From positions 1 to 32,231 of the forward strand of contig DASCQM010000008.1 of the NCBI GenBank assembly GCA_036013055.1: a stretch of DNA of 32,231 nt, read 5' to 3'. The DNA is from SHYR01 sp036013055 (GTDB taxonomy: Bacteria > Chloroflexota > Dehalococcoidia > UBA2979). The notes under the pieces were generated by a model that saw only the letters and a list, made by a program, of their open reading frames with translations, was not told the DNA's origin and did not search any database. The translations under genes were made by a program, and so were the position numbers. Below are positions 1 through 7,696 of this stretch, in pieces (position 1 is the stretch's first letter; the number at the start of each line of letters is the position of its first letter).

Positions 1-398
1 CGCGCCCTGGTACGTCGACGCGGAGCAGAATCCGCCGCCCGAGTTCCGGTAGGACCCCGGCACGACCTCAGACCCAACTAGGTAGGTGCCGTCCGAGAAC
101 GTCGTGCGAGCCCCGCCCGCGGCTGTTGCCGGTGACGGGGGCGGAGCTACGGTCGGCGCGGGGGTGGGTGCAGGCGTAGCAGCAGCCGAGGCCGCGGTCG
201 GCGCGGGGGTGGGTGCAGGCGTAGCAGCAGCCGAGGCCGCGGTCGGCGCGGGGGTGGGTGCAGGCGTAGCAGCAGCCGAGGCCGCGGTGGGCGCTTCCAG
301 CCGCGCCCGTCTCTGGCGCGAACGAGCTTTACGAGCAGCGACGACATCACAACGACAGTCAGCGACGAGGCGACCAGAACCAGAACGACAGTCGTCAT
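1..398 (-). CDS. Membrane-anchored surface protein, 3' end outside the window, apparently frameshifted
   Basis: Two minus-strand frames together make one sensible protein. The upstream frame starts at ATG 398 (or GTG 410) and encodes a hydrophobic segment (VVLVLVASSLTVVVMSSLLV) and then basic residues; it stops at 149-147. The other frame is open from the response-regulator stop down to position 1, has no ATG, GTG or TTG, and encodes a basic stretch (KARSRQRRARLEAPT), three copies of the linker AASAAATPAPTPAPT, and a C-terminal segment with SDGTYLVGSEVVPGSY. The DGTY-VG-PG-Y pattern is one I recognise from extracellular domains of high-G+C Gram-positive and Chloroflexota surface proteins; I do not know its function. 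The frames would join by a -1 shift around 320-360. It may be a real mutation, a sequencing error or programmed slippage. No adjacent histidine kinase is visible. Confidence 0.5.
151..285. repeat. Three perfect tandem copies of a 45-bp repeat
   Basis: Copies lie at 151-195, 196-240 and 241-285 and are identical to one another. 45 is a multiple of three, so gain or loss of a copy keeps the frame. On the minus strand, in the frame that continues into the C-terminal domain, each copy encodes AASAAATPAPTPAPT, an Ala/Thr/Pro linker typical of exported proteins. The plus-strand frame is open through the repeat too, because the repeat happens to lack stops. Confidence 0.95.
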
Positions 399-435
399 GA
401 ACCCCGCCACCGACCGACCCGCTGGATCGATCTCG

Positions 436-1146
436 CTATCGAATTACGTAGCCGACCCCGCGCACCGTGTTGATCACGCCGCGAGCGCCGGCAGCCCTCA
501 ATTTTGAGCGTAGCCGCGACACCTGCTTTTCGACGAAGTTCCGTGCGCCGAACGTCTCGTAGCCCCACACCGCTCGCGACAGGTCGTCCGCCGTGATCAC
601 TTCCTCGCGGCGTTCGAGCAGCAGGGTGAGCACGGCGAACTCCTTCTGCGTCAGGTCGAGCTGTGTCTCGCCGACCGCCACGCGGTGCGAAGAACGGTCG
701 AGCACCAGATCGCTCGGCCCCAGCAACTCCGACGTCAGCGGCGCACCGGTACGATGACGGCGCAGCAGCGCCCTCGCGCGCCGCGTCACCTCGTTGAGAT
801 TCGCGGGCTTCACCACGTAGTCATCCGCGCCAAGGTCGAAGCCCGACAGCCGCTCCTGCACCGTCGCTGCTCCGGTCAGGAACATCACCGGCACATCATC
901 GCGCCGCCTGCGAATCTCTCGAATCAGGTCGAACCCAGACATACCGGGCAGGCCCACATCGATGATCAGCAGGTCGAACTCTTCGCGGTCGATCAGCTCA
1001 AGGGCTGCCTCGGCACGCGCGGTCGTCTCGGTATCGATGCCGTCTTCTACAAGGCGGGCTGAGAGGGCGCGGCTGAGGAGATCGTCGTCCTCGACCAGCA
1101 GCACCTGCGGCAGTTCAGCCTCGGCTCGATCCGCGTCCTGCGGCAT
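436..1146 (-). CDS. OmpR/PhoB-family response regulator transcription factor
   Basis: The product has about 236 residues. Residues 14-130 form a receiver domain: the acidic pocket follows VLLVEDDDLL, the phospho-acceptor Asp63 lies in LLIIDVGLPGMSGFD, and the conserved Lys is in DDYVVKP. The C-terminal 95 residues form a winged-helix DNA-binding domain (LTQKEFAVLTLLLERREEV ... VSRLRSKL ... VRGVGYVIR). It would bind promoter DNA after phosphorylation by a histidine kinase, but no kinase is encoded here, so its signal is unknown. I chose ATG 1146 because the receiver begins soon after it; an in-frame GTG at 1188 would add 14 residues. No strong Shine-Dalgarno sequence precedes either start. The surface-protein gene at the left edge lies just downstream on the same strand. 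Confidence 0.93.
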   Translation of the reverse strand: MPQDADRAEAELPQVLLVEDDDLLSRALSARLVEDGIDTETTARAEAALELIDREEFDLLIIDVGLPGMSGFDLIREIRRRRDDVPVMFLTGAATVQERLSGFDLGADDYVVKPANLNEVTRRARALLRRHRTGAPLTSELLGPSDLVLDRSSHRVAVGETQLDLTQKEFAVLTLLLERREEVITADDLSRAVWGYETFGARNFVEKQVSRLRSKLRAAGARGVINTVRGVGYVIR

Positions 1147-1486
1147 CTCAGTACGCCGCCCCGATAGGGCAGCGACGCGAAGCGTCACCGAAGCGGCGGA
1201 ACAGAACCCGTAATCGATCCATGCGCCCCCCTGAATCGAATCCGGCGCCGTTCAACTCCCCTCGCGGGGAATGCCAGCGGCGATACAATATGGTGAATGG
1301 TACGTCAGGAAACTGGCGCGGCACCTGACAGATTTCTGACGTTGGATCGCGCCGCTGCCCCTGATTTGAATCTGAGCGGCTCCCGATCAATCCTGACGCG
1401 CAGCGCCGCGACTACCGCTTCCTGACCTGCAACGATGGGCGACAACCGCGGTCCGGCACGCGCCCGGATCTCACGGCGAGCCGGCG
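1147..1486. other. Intergenic region upstream of the response regulator
   Basis: About 340 bp without a convincing gene. A minus-strand -10-like TATTGT at 1288-1283 could serve the response regulator, without a clear -35. A short hairpin (cccc-tcgc-gggg) sits at 1258-1269, and a 6-bp inverted repeat CAGATT/AATCTG lies near 1330 and 1370. Short open frames here have no recognisable protein features. Confidence 0.35.
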
Positions 1487-3055
1487 TCAGGGGCGCATGC
1501 CGCGCGCCTTCTTGCCGACGGTCGATGGCAGCATGCGGTACGCCATCTCCACCCAGTCCGCGAGCAGAGGGCGGGTCTGCTTCGGGTCGATGATCTCCTC
1601 GATGTTGAACGCCTCTGCCGCGCCGAACGGCGAGCGCATGGCGATCAGTCGCTCCTCGAGCTCCGTGCGGAACGCGTCGGGGTCGTCTGCGGCCTCGATC
1701 TGACGTCGGTAGGCGGCCATTACGCCACCCTCGATCGGCAGCGAACCCCACTCGCCGGACGGCCAGGCGATGCGCATGTTGAAGCGCGAGTGGTTCTGGT
1801 GGCCCGCACCGGCGACGCCGTAGACGCGGCGCACGACGACCGATGCCCACGGCACCGTGGCCTCGTAGATCGCCGCCAGCGCGCGCACGCCCCGCTTCAG
1901 CGTGCCCTCGCCCTCGGCGACCGGGCCGAGCATGAAGCCGGGCTGATCGACGAAGTTGACGACCGGCAGGTGGAAGGTGTCGCAGAGGTCGACGAACTTC
2001 GCCATCTTGTCGGCCGCCGGGCCGTTCATCGCACCGCCGAGCCTCAGCGGATCGTTCGCGATCACGCCGACCGGGTAGCCGCGGATGCGCGCGAACATGG
2101 TGACGAGCGAACTGCCGAAGTAGCGCCCGATCTCGAAGCTGCTGTCGCGATCGACGACGTGCGCAACCATCGCCCGAGTGTCATAGGGGCGCTGGCGCTC
2201 GCGCGGGATGATCGAGGACAGTTCCTCGTCGCAGCGGTCGGCCGGATCGTCGGACGGCTCGACTGGCGGTAGCTCCCAGACGCTGCCCGGCAGGTAGGAG
2301 AGGAAGCGCTGCGTCTGGCGGATCGCGTCGGCCTCGTCTTCGGCCTCGTTGTCGACGAGCCCGCTGCCCCTCGCATGGATCTGGTATCCGCCAAGGTCTT
2401 CCTTGTCGATCACCAGCCCGAGCGCCCGCACCACGACCGGCGGTCCGGCCGCGAACACCTGCGAGGTGCCCTTCACCATCACCGCGAAGTGACTGGCCGC
2501 CACCTGCGCCGCCGGGAAGCCGGCCACCGATCCGAGCGCGACGGAGACGACCGGGATCTCGCTCATCATTGCGGTCACGACCTCGTAGTTCGGGTTGGCG
2601 GGGATGTAGGTGCGCGCCATGCCCTCGACGGATCGGATGTCCGCGCCGAAGCCATCGATCAGGCGCACCATTGGCACCTTCAGCTCAAGCGCCATCAACT
2701 CCGCCTGGCCACCCTTCGACGCGTTCGCTCCGCCGCCGCCACGCCCGGGAGGTGCCGGCCGGCCACGCGCCGTGAAGTCGCCGCCACCGACGACGATCGG
2801 CCGCCCGTCCACCTTCGCGCGGCCCATTACGAATGAGGCGGGCATGAAGTCGGTTCGCTCGCCGTCCTCGTACGTGACGCTCCCGGCGAGTACGCCGCGC
2901 TCGCGGAAGCTGCCGGGGTCGACGAGCTCGTCGATGCGCTCGCGCACCGTGAGCTTGCCCGCGTCATGCTGCTGGGCAACCCGTTCCTCGCCGCCCATCT
3001 GCAGCGCCCGTTCGCGACGCTGCTCGATCTCCTCGACCTCTTGCTCCCACGTCAC
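1487..3055 (-). CDS. Acyl-CoA carboxylase carboxyltransferase subunit (propionyl/methylmalonyl-CoA type)
   Basis: This 522-residue protein has the length and layout of biotin-dependent carboxyltransferase subunits that join both carboxyltransferase halves in one chain (PccB/AccD and methylmalonyl-CoA decarboxylase alpha). The N-terminal half has RERIDELVDPGSF, FMPASFVMG, VGGGDFTARG and a glycine-rich stretch before NASKGGQAELM. The C-terminal half has DPLRLGGAMNGPAADKMAKF, FVDQPGFMLG and IEGGVMAAYRR. The reaction moves carboxyl from carboxybiotin to an acyl-CoA; the acyl chain cannot be told from sequence by eye. No biotin carboxylase or biotin carrier gene is in the window. The start is GTG 3055, after a G-rich ribosome-binding site (GGGGGAT). 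The next gene to the right but one is a CoA-transferase, which loosely suggests acyl-CoA or propionate metabolism. Confidence 0.9.
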   Translation of the reverse strand: MTWEQEVEEIEQRRERALQMGGEERVAQQHDAGKLTVRERIDELVDPGSFRERGVLAGSVTYEDGERTDFMPASFVMGRAKVDGRPIVVGGGDFTARGRPAPPGRGGGGANASKGGQAELMALELKVPMVRLIDGFGADIRSVEGMARTYIPANPNYEVVTAMMSEIPVVSVALGSVAGFPAAQVAASHFAVMVKGTSQVFAAGPPVVVRALGLVIDKEDLGGYQIHARGSGLVDNEAEDEADAIRQTQRFLSYLPGSVWELPPVEPSDDPADRCDEELSSIIPRERQRPYDTRAMVAHVVDRDSSFEIGRYFGSSLVTMFARIRGYPVGVIANDPLRLGGAMNGPAADKMAKFVDLCDTFHLPVVNFVDQPGFMLGPVAEGEGTLKRGVRALAAIYEATVPWASVVVRRVYGVAGAGHQNHSRFNMRIAWPSGEWGSLPIEGGVMAAYRRQIEAADDPDAFRTELEERLIAMRSPFGAAEAFNIEEIIDPKQTRPLLADWVEMAYRMLPSTVGKKARGMRP

Positions 3056-3102
3056 GGCGATCCCCCGAGTGCGCTGCCCAACCGACCGAGCAGAGTTCCG
3101 CG

Positions 3103-3186
3103 ATGGTACGCGATGGGTGATGAGCGGCGTCGGCGCGCCACGAGTCTGGCCTCACGTTCGCCAGCGGTATCAACGGTGCGTACCAT
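3103..3186. promoter_or_regulatory. Divergent promoter region with a perfect 9-bp inverted repeat
   Basis: GCGTACCAT occurs on the minus strand at 3111-3103 and again on the plus strand at 3178-3186, facing outward. Each copy contains TACCAT, a plausible -10 box, one pointing at the carboxyltransferase gene and one at the kinase-like gene. A weak -35 (TTCGCC, 3157-3162) precedes the rightward box by 18 nt; no -35 is clear for the leftward one. The pair could also be two half-sites of an operator. Confidence 0.4.
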
Positions 3187-3239
3187 GTCGCCGCGGCGAT
3201 CGCGTACAGACTGCGACTCCGACAGCGGTGGAGGGCGAC

Positions 3240-3868
3240 ATGCCAGCAAGGGTGATCTGCATCTCACGGGCCCGCGGCGCGGGCGGCGAGGCGATCGGGC
3301 GCATGGTCACGAACGCGCTGCGATTTCGCTATGTCGACGACGAGATTCTGGTGCGCGCGGCCGAGAAGGCCGATGTCGACCGCGAACTGGTCGCGGACGT
3401 CGAACATCGCAAGGCATCATGCGACGCGTGATCGAGGTGATGGCGTCCAGCAGTTCCTCCGAGGTCGAAGCCGCGGCGTTCGCGCCCGAGGCGCTGGTCG
3501 CCCAGGGATCGTCCGCCAACTACCAGGACCTGATCCGCGAGGTGATCCTCGAGACGAGCGAGGCAGGCGACGCCGTGATCGTCGCCCACGCCGCCAGCAT
3601 GGCGCTGGGTGCGCGGGACGATGTGCTGCGGGTGCTGGTTACGGCATCCGAGGCCAAGCGCTGCGAGCGACTGGAGGCTGCGGCCGGTCTCAGCGAGCCG
3701 GACGCCATGAAGGAGATCGCGGAGGCCGATGGCGAACGCGCCAGCTACATCGAGCGCTTCTACGGCATCAAGGAGGAGCTACCGACGCATTACGATCTGG
3801 TAGTCAACACGGACATCCTCAGCCTCGCTGCGGCAGCCCAGATCGTGGTCGACGCCGCGAAGGCCTGA
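3240..3868 (+). CDS. Cytidylate kinase-like family protein, interrupted by a frameshift
   Basis: ATG 3240 follows GGAGGG with a 4-nt gap. The first frame encodes MPARVICISRARGAGGEAIG, a variant glycine-rich nucleotide-binding loop, then RYVDDEILVRAAEKADVDRE; it stops at 3431. The -1 frame takes over near 3415-3421 (ATG 3419) with MRRVIEVMASSSSSEVEAAA, DAVIVAHAASMAL and ends in a nucleoside-kinase-like helix at 3868. Joined, the parts give about 209 residues, the usual size of cytidylate kinase-like proteins (the PF13189 type: ISR-x-x-GSGG at the N-terminus, then YVD). Family members are predicted nucleotide kinases whose substrates are mostly unproven. The second piece alone lacks the P-loop, so it should not work by itself. 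The break may be an assembly indel or a real mutation. Confidence 0.7.
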
Positions 3869-3895
3869 TCGCCACACGCCCTGACAGCCGCCCGC

Positions 3896-5224
3896 TCAGG
3901 AGTCCTCTGCGGCGCGCCAGCGCACGATCACGCCGTCGCTCTCCAGCGTGTCCATCTCCGCATCCGATACACCGATCTCCGTGAGCAGCGCCGCAGTGTC
4001 CTGCCCGAGCGTCGGCGCCGGATGCGGCGATCCCACGCTCGCGTCGCGCATCTCGATCGGCGTGCGCGCGGTGCGCACCGCGCCCAGCGTTGGATGGTCG
4101 AAGGTCGGGATCAGGTTGTTCGCGATCACGTGCGGATCGCCGTAGAGCTCCTCGGTGAGGTTGAACGGCGCGACGGGGACACCGACGTCGTCGAGCAACC
4201 TGAGCCACTCTTCCGTCGTGCGCTCGCGGAAGCCCGCCTCCATCTTCACGCGCACCGCCGCGTGCTCGTCCGCCGTGTGCAGCCCGGGGTCGTACGTCGA
4301 ACCCTCGATCGACTCGTCCTCGACGCCGACAGCGTCACGCAGCGCGCGGCGGAGGCGGTTGTTGAGGCAGGCGACGGCAACGAACCCGTCCTTCGAGGGG
4401 TAGACGCGGTAGTAGTTCTGGAGCGTGGGGCGTCCGATCGCGCGCGTCTTCAGCTCCGCGATCTCGTCGTAGCTCGCGTCGCGCTCGCGCGCGCCCTCGA
4501 CGAGCGCCATGAAGGCGTCACGCTCCGAGGCGTCACGGTCCTCGACCTGCGAGAGCGGCCGGTACTGCACCGAGAGCGCCGAGGCGAAGAGGCTGGTCGA
4601 GATCTTCTCGCCGCGCCCGGTCGCCTGCCGTCGGTAGAGCGCGCTGACGACGGCGAACGCGGTGTACATGCCGCTGAGCACATCGGACGGGGCGAACGTA
4701 CGAATACCGGCAGGCGCGCCATCGATCACGCGACCCTCGTATGCCATCACGCCCGCCGACGCCTGCGAGAGCAGGTCGAACCCGCCTCGATGGCTGTACG
4801 GGCCGTTGTGGCCGAAGGCGGTGATGTCGGCGTGGATGACCTGCGGGTTCACCTTGAGCAGCGTCTCGTAGTCGAGCCCGAGCTGCTCAGGCACGCCAGG
4901 GCGGTAGTTCATGATCACCGCGTCCGCCGTGGCGATCAACCGGTGCGCCAGCTCGCGCCCTCGCTCGTCCCAGACGTTGAGCGAGACGCTGCGCTTGCCG
5001 CGGTTGAGCCCGAGGAAGGCGCGGCTCTCGTTCGGGGCGATCGGTTGCTGGTGACGCCAGTGGTCGCCCGTGACCGGCTCCATCTTCAGCACTTCCGCGC
5101 CCATGTCGGCCAGCATCGTCGTGCCGTGCGGACCCGCGATGTATTCGGTGAAATCGATCACGCGGACGCCATCGAGCGGGCCGGGCGCGCGGTCGCCCGT
5201 GCTGTTGTCGTGAGAAGCGGTCAC
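3896..5224 (-). CDS. Class III CoA-transferase (CaiB/BaiF family)
   Basis: The product has 442 residues, a normal length for the family. Near the N-terminus is GVRVIDFTEYIAGPHGTTML followed by DMGAEVLKMEP, then LNRGKRSVSLN and VIMNYRPG. The family's catalytic Asp is probably Asp150 in HRGGFDLLSQA. The C-terminal part has the usual small domain and a segment VGVPVAPFN. Such enzymes move CoA between carboxylic acids through an aspartyl-CoA thioester intermediate; the substrate is not evident. The start is GTG 5224, and no Shine-Dalgarno sequence precedes it (see promoter at 5234-5261). The gene converges on the kinase-like gene with only 27 bp between stop codons. Confidence 0.92.
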   Translation of the reverse strand: MTASHDNSTGDRAPGPLDGVRVIDFTEYIAGPHGTTMLADMGAEVLKMEPVTGDHWRHQQPIAPNESRAFLGLNRGKRSVSLNVWDERGRELAHRLIATADAVIMNYRPGVPEQLGLDYETLLKVNPQVIHADITAFGHNGPYSHRGGFDLLSQASAGVMAYEGRVIDGAPAGIRTFAPSDVLSGMYTAFAVVSALYRRQATGRGEKISTSLFASALSVQYRPLSQVEDRDASERDAFMALVEGARERDASYDEIAELKTRAIGRPTLQNYYRVYPSKDGFVAVACLNNRLRRALRDAVGVEDESIEGSTYDPGLHTADEHAAVRVKMEAGFRERTTEEWLRLLDDVGVPVAPFNLTEELYGDPHVIANNLIPTFDHPTLGAVRTARTPIEMRDASVGSPHPAPTLGQDTAALLTEIGVSDAEMDTLESDGVIVRWRAAEDS

Positions 5225-5233
5225 AGGCAGGGA

Positions 5234-5261
5234 GTTAGAGCGCCTGAACGAGGGATGTCAA
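5234..5261 (-). promoter_or_regulatory. Promoter for the CoA-transferase gene (leaderless candidate)
   Basis: On the minus strand a perfect TTGACA (5261-5256) is followed after 16 nt by TCTAAC (5239-5234). Only 9 nt separate this box from the GTG start at 5224, so transcription would begin at or next to the start codon. This is one of the best -35/-10 matches in the window. Confidence 0.6.
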
Positions 5262-5288
5262 GCTGCACACACGCCCAGCGCACCGCGC

Positions 5289-5294
5289 TATCAT
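5289..5294 (+). promoter_or_regulatory. -10 box TATCAT for the small membrane protein gene
   Basis: TATCAT lies 7 nt before ATG 5302, with no Shine-Dalgarno between. A leaderless transcript is likely if this box is used. No convincing -35 is visible. Confidence 0.4.
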
Positions 5295-5301
5295 CGCTGC
5301 G

Positions 5302-5766
5302 ATGAACGAGCGACACGTCACAGCCGAGGATCGAGCCCGCGACGCTGAGCGGCGTGGCGTCTGGCCGTCGATCACGCTGACGCTCGGCATCACGGCCGTC
5401 ACATGGATCGCGATCGCGACCGTCTTCGCGCTTGGCTACGCCGCGATCGCCTCGCTCGGAGGCGTCGGAGGCGGCATCAGCGGTCTCGCCATCTGGGTGC
5501 TGATCTGGGTCGCGATGTGGGCCGCGATCACGCTGGCGATCGGTAGCGGGCTGGCCGTCGTATTCCGCACCTGGGTCGCGCTCGTCGTTCCGCGCTCGCG
5601 GGTCGCACCGCCCCGACGCACGGACGCTCCGGCCGATGTCTCCGCCGAGGACAGTCAAGCGGAGGACGCCCACGCGCCGGACCATGCCGGCGAGCACGTC
5701 GATCGCGTGAAACGCATGGCCGTCGAGGAGGCTGAGTATCTGCTGAGCCACAAGGACGACCGCTAG
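5302..5766 (+). CDS. Small membrane protein of unknown function, two membrane segments
   Basis: The product has 154 residues and I do not recognise its family. After a charged N-terminus (about 20 residues) it has two hydrophobic segments, about 24-50 (ITLTLGITAVTWIAIATVFA) and 60-92 (GLAIWVLIWVAMWAAITLAI). The C-terminal third is charged and ends in a likely helix (VKRMAVEEAEYLLSHKDDR). The last part could face the cytoplasm and bind a partner. It sits 39 bp before the epimerase gene on the same strand and may be co-transcribed with it. The start has no Shine-Dalgarno sequence but has a close -10-like box. Confidence 0.7.
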   Translation: MNERHVTAEDRARDAERRGVWPSITLTLGITAVTWIAIATVFALGYAAIASLGGVGGGISGLAIWVLIWVAMWAAITLAIGSGLAVVFRTWVALVVPRSRVAPPRRTDAPADVSAEDSQAEDAHAPDHAGEHVDRVKRMAVEEAEYLLSHKDDR

Positions 5767-5805
5767 GTCTCTCTTCCGGGCGCGGATAGGACAGAGAGAG
5801 AGCGC

Positions 5806-6717
5806 ATGCGCGTCGCAGTCACTGGCAGCTCCGGTCTTGTCGGCACCGCGCTCTGCGCGCGGCTGACAGCCGACGGCCACCAGGTGCTGCCGATGGTGCG
5901 CGGTCCACGCGACGCACCCGCCTCTCTCTGGGACCCCGCCGATCGCTGGATCCGTGACGGCGCTCTCGATGGCGTCGACGCCGTCGTACACCTCGCCGGG
6001 GCAAGCATCGCCGGCGAGAGCATGCTGCGCAGTCGCTGGACCAGCAGCCGCAAGCACGTGCTGTGGGAGAGTCGAGTCGACAGCGCCGCGCTACTGATCG
6101 ACCACATGCGAGGTCTCGGCGATCGCCCCCGGACGTTCCTGAGCGCGTCGGCGGTCGGCTACTACGGCTCGCGTGGGGACGAGACGCTGACGGAACAGTC
6201 GGGGCGAGGCAGCGGCTACCTGGCGGATCTCTGCGATGCGTGGGAGCAGGCGGCGCGTGGCGCGGAAGAGCTCGGCATGCGCAGCGTCCAACTGCGCACC
6301 GCCGGCATCGTGCTGGCAGGTGGCCACGGCGCGCTGGCGCGGATGGTGCCCATCTTCCGCCTCGGCCTCGGCGGGCGGCTCGGCGACGGACGGCAGTGGA
6401 CGTCGTGGATCGGCCTCGACGATGAGGTCGGCGCGATCGTGCACCTGCTCGGCGCGGACGTGATCTCGGGCGCGGTGAACATCGTGGCCCCTGAGGCAGT
6501 GACGAACCGCGGGTTCACGCGGGCCCTCGGTAGCGCGCTGAGGCGTCCGGCGGTCGCACCCGTGCCGGCGTTCGCGCTGCGCTTGCTGCTCGGCGAACTC
6601 GCGGGGCAGACGGTGTTGGCGAGTCAGCGAGCGGTCCCGGAGCGTCTGCAGTCGTCCGGATACGAGTTCGCGCAGCCGACGCTCGCGGCGGGGCTCGCTA
6701 CGGCGCTCAGCCGCTGA
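5806..6717 (+). CDS. TIGR01777-type NAD(P)-dependent epimerase (SDR39U1-like)
   Basis: The product has 303 residues, the family's usual length. It starts with the Rossmann signature MRVAVTGSSGLVGTALCARL (the TGxxGxxG nucleotide-binding pattern), followed by VDAVVHLAGASIAGE, the family hallmark, and then SASAVGYYGSRGDETLTE. The C-terminal portion, with GAVNIVAPEAVTNRGFTRAL and the segment up to the end (LQSSGYEFAQPTLAAGL), matches the DUF1731 domain. These proteins are short-chain dehydrogenase relatives of unknown substrate; E. coli YfcH is a family member. A purine-rich GAGAGAG stretch just before ATG 5806 could act as a ribosome-binding site. Confidence 0.92.
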   Translation: MRVAVTGSSGLVGTALCARLTADGHQVLPMVRGPRDAPASLWDPADRWIRDGALDGVDAVVHLAGASIAGESMLRSRWTSSRKHVLWESRVDSAALLIDHMRGLGDRPRTFLSASAVGYYGSRGDETLTEQSGRGSGYLADLCDAWEQAARGAEELGMRSVQLRTAGIVLAGGHGALARMVPIFRLGLGGRLGDGRQWTSWIGLDDEVGAIVHLLGADVISGAVNIVAPEAVTNRGFTRALGSALRRPAVAPVPAFALRLLLGELAGQTVLASQRAVPERLQSSGYEFAQPTLAAGLATALSR

Positions 6718-6773
6718 CGACCGGGTCGATAGCCGTCCTCAGCGTTTCGTCAGCAACCTGTCGGCGACAAGAG

Positions 6774-6785
6774 TCTCGCGCGAGA
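6774..6785. promoter_or_regulatory. 12-bp perfect palindrome upstream of the HDOD gene
   Basis: TCTCGCGCGAGA is a perfect palindrome 23 bp before ATG 6809 and could be an operator. It is short and its composition is simple, so chance cannot be excluded. Confidence 0.25.
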
Positions 6786-6808
6786 GGGTAGACGCCGAAC
6801 ATCAACCC

Positions 6809-7666
6809 ATGAGCAGCACCGGCGTCCAAATTCCCATCAATGAAGTCGTCACCACGATCGCGGACCTGCGCCCGATGCAGGTTGTCGGCACGCGCATCCT
6901 TGAGGTGACGGAGGGTGAGCAATTCTCCGCGCACGAGCTCGCGCAGGTGATCTCCGCGGACCAGGCGCTGACGGCAAAGATGCTTCGCGTCGCGAACTCC
7001 GCCTACTACAGCTACCCGCGTCGCATCTCCACCGTCCGCGACGCCGTAGTCATTCTCGGGTTCCGCGCGGTGCGCTCCGCGACACTTGCGTCATGCGTGA
7101 TGGATACGCTGACAGAGACCACGCTGCTCAACGGGGAAGACTTCTGGCGCTTCAGCGTGACGGTGGGGACGCTCTCAGAAGCGAGGGCGCGCGCGACGAA
7201 GACACACCAGCCGGACGAAGCGTTCACCGCTGGCGTGATCCACAACATCGGACTACTCGTGCTCGATCAACATCTGCCACATCAGCTCGGCGAGACGATG
7301 AAGTTCGCCTCATCCGAGCAATGCTCGCTCGAAGCGGCGGAGCGCGAGGTGCTCGGATTCACCGACGCCGAACTCGGCAGCGCGCTGCTCAAGCACTGGG
7401 ACTTCCCGGAGAGTCTGGTCGACGCGGTGAGCGACGTCTCCGAGAGCGTTGAGATCGTGCCCGATGGCAGTCTCGCTCAGCACGTGAGACAGGCTCGTTC
7501 GTTCGCCCGCTCGATGGGGCTGGCGGATGGCATCGCGCCGCACGAGGAGTCGCCGCCGGACATCGAATGGGGGTACCAGCCGCTCGCTAGGGAACTCCAT
7601 CGCATCGGCGGGCCCGAAGGCGTGCTCGAGCGCACCGACGCGTTCCTCGAGGCAACGCAGCAGTAG
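6809..7666 (+). CDS. HDOD domain protein
   Basis: The 285-residue protein is essentially one HDOD domain (HD-related output domain), seen in FSADHELAQVISADQALTAK-like spacing: an N-terminal helix pair (IADLRPMQVVGTRILEV), the segment SADQALTAKMLRVANSAYYS, then ISTVRDAVVILGFRAVRS. The usual HD metal site is degraded: where true HD phosphohydrolases read LLHDIG it has VIHNIG, as is common in HDOD proteins, which are thought to act as signalling or scaffold domains and not as hydrolases. No other output domain is fused. The ATG start is not preceded by a good Shine-Dalgarno sequence. The gene converges on the lipoprotein gene to its right. Confidence 0.88.
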   Translation: MSSTGVQIPINEVVTTIADLRPMQVVGTRILEVTEGEQFSAHELAQVISADQALTAKMLRVANSAYYSYPRRISTVRDAVVILGFRAVRSATLASCVMDTLTETTLLNGEDFWRFSVTVGTLSEARARATKTHQPDEAFTAGVIHNIGLLVLDQHLPHQLGETMKFASSEQCSLEAAEREVLGFTDAELGSALLKHWDFPESLVDAVSDVSESVEIVPDGSLAQHVRQARSFARSMGLADGIAPHEESPPDIEWGYQPLARELHRIGGPEGVLERTDAFLEATQQ

Positions 7667-7696
7667 CAAGGTCGGCCGACGAAACGAGCGCGGCGG

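Noticed and set aside
86..400. Plus-strand open frame over the 45-bp repeats
   Set aside because: Low-complexity Gly/Ala/Val reading; open only because the repeat lacks stops. The minus-strand frames give a membrane segment and a recognisable C-terminal domain.
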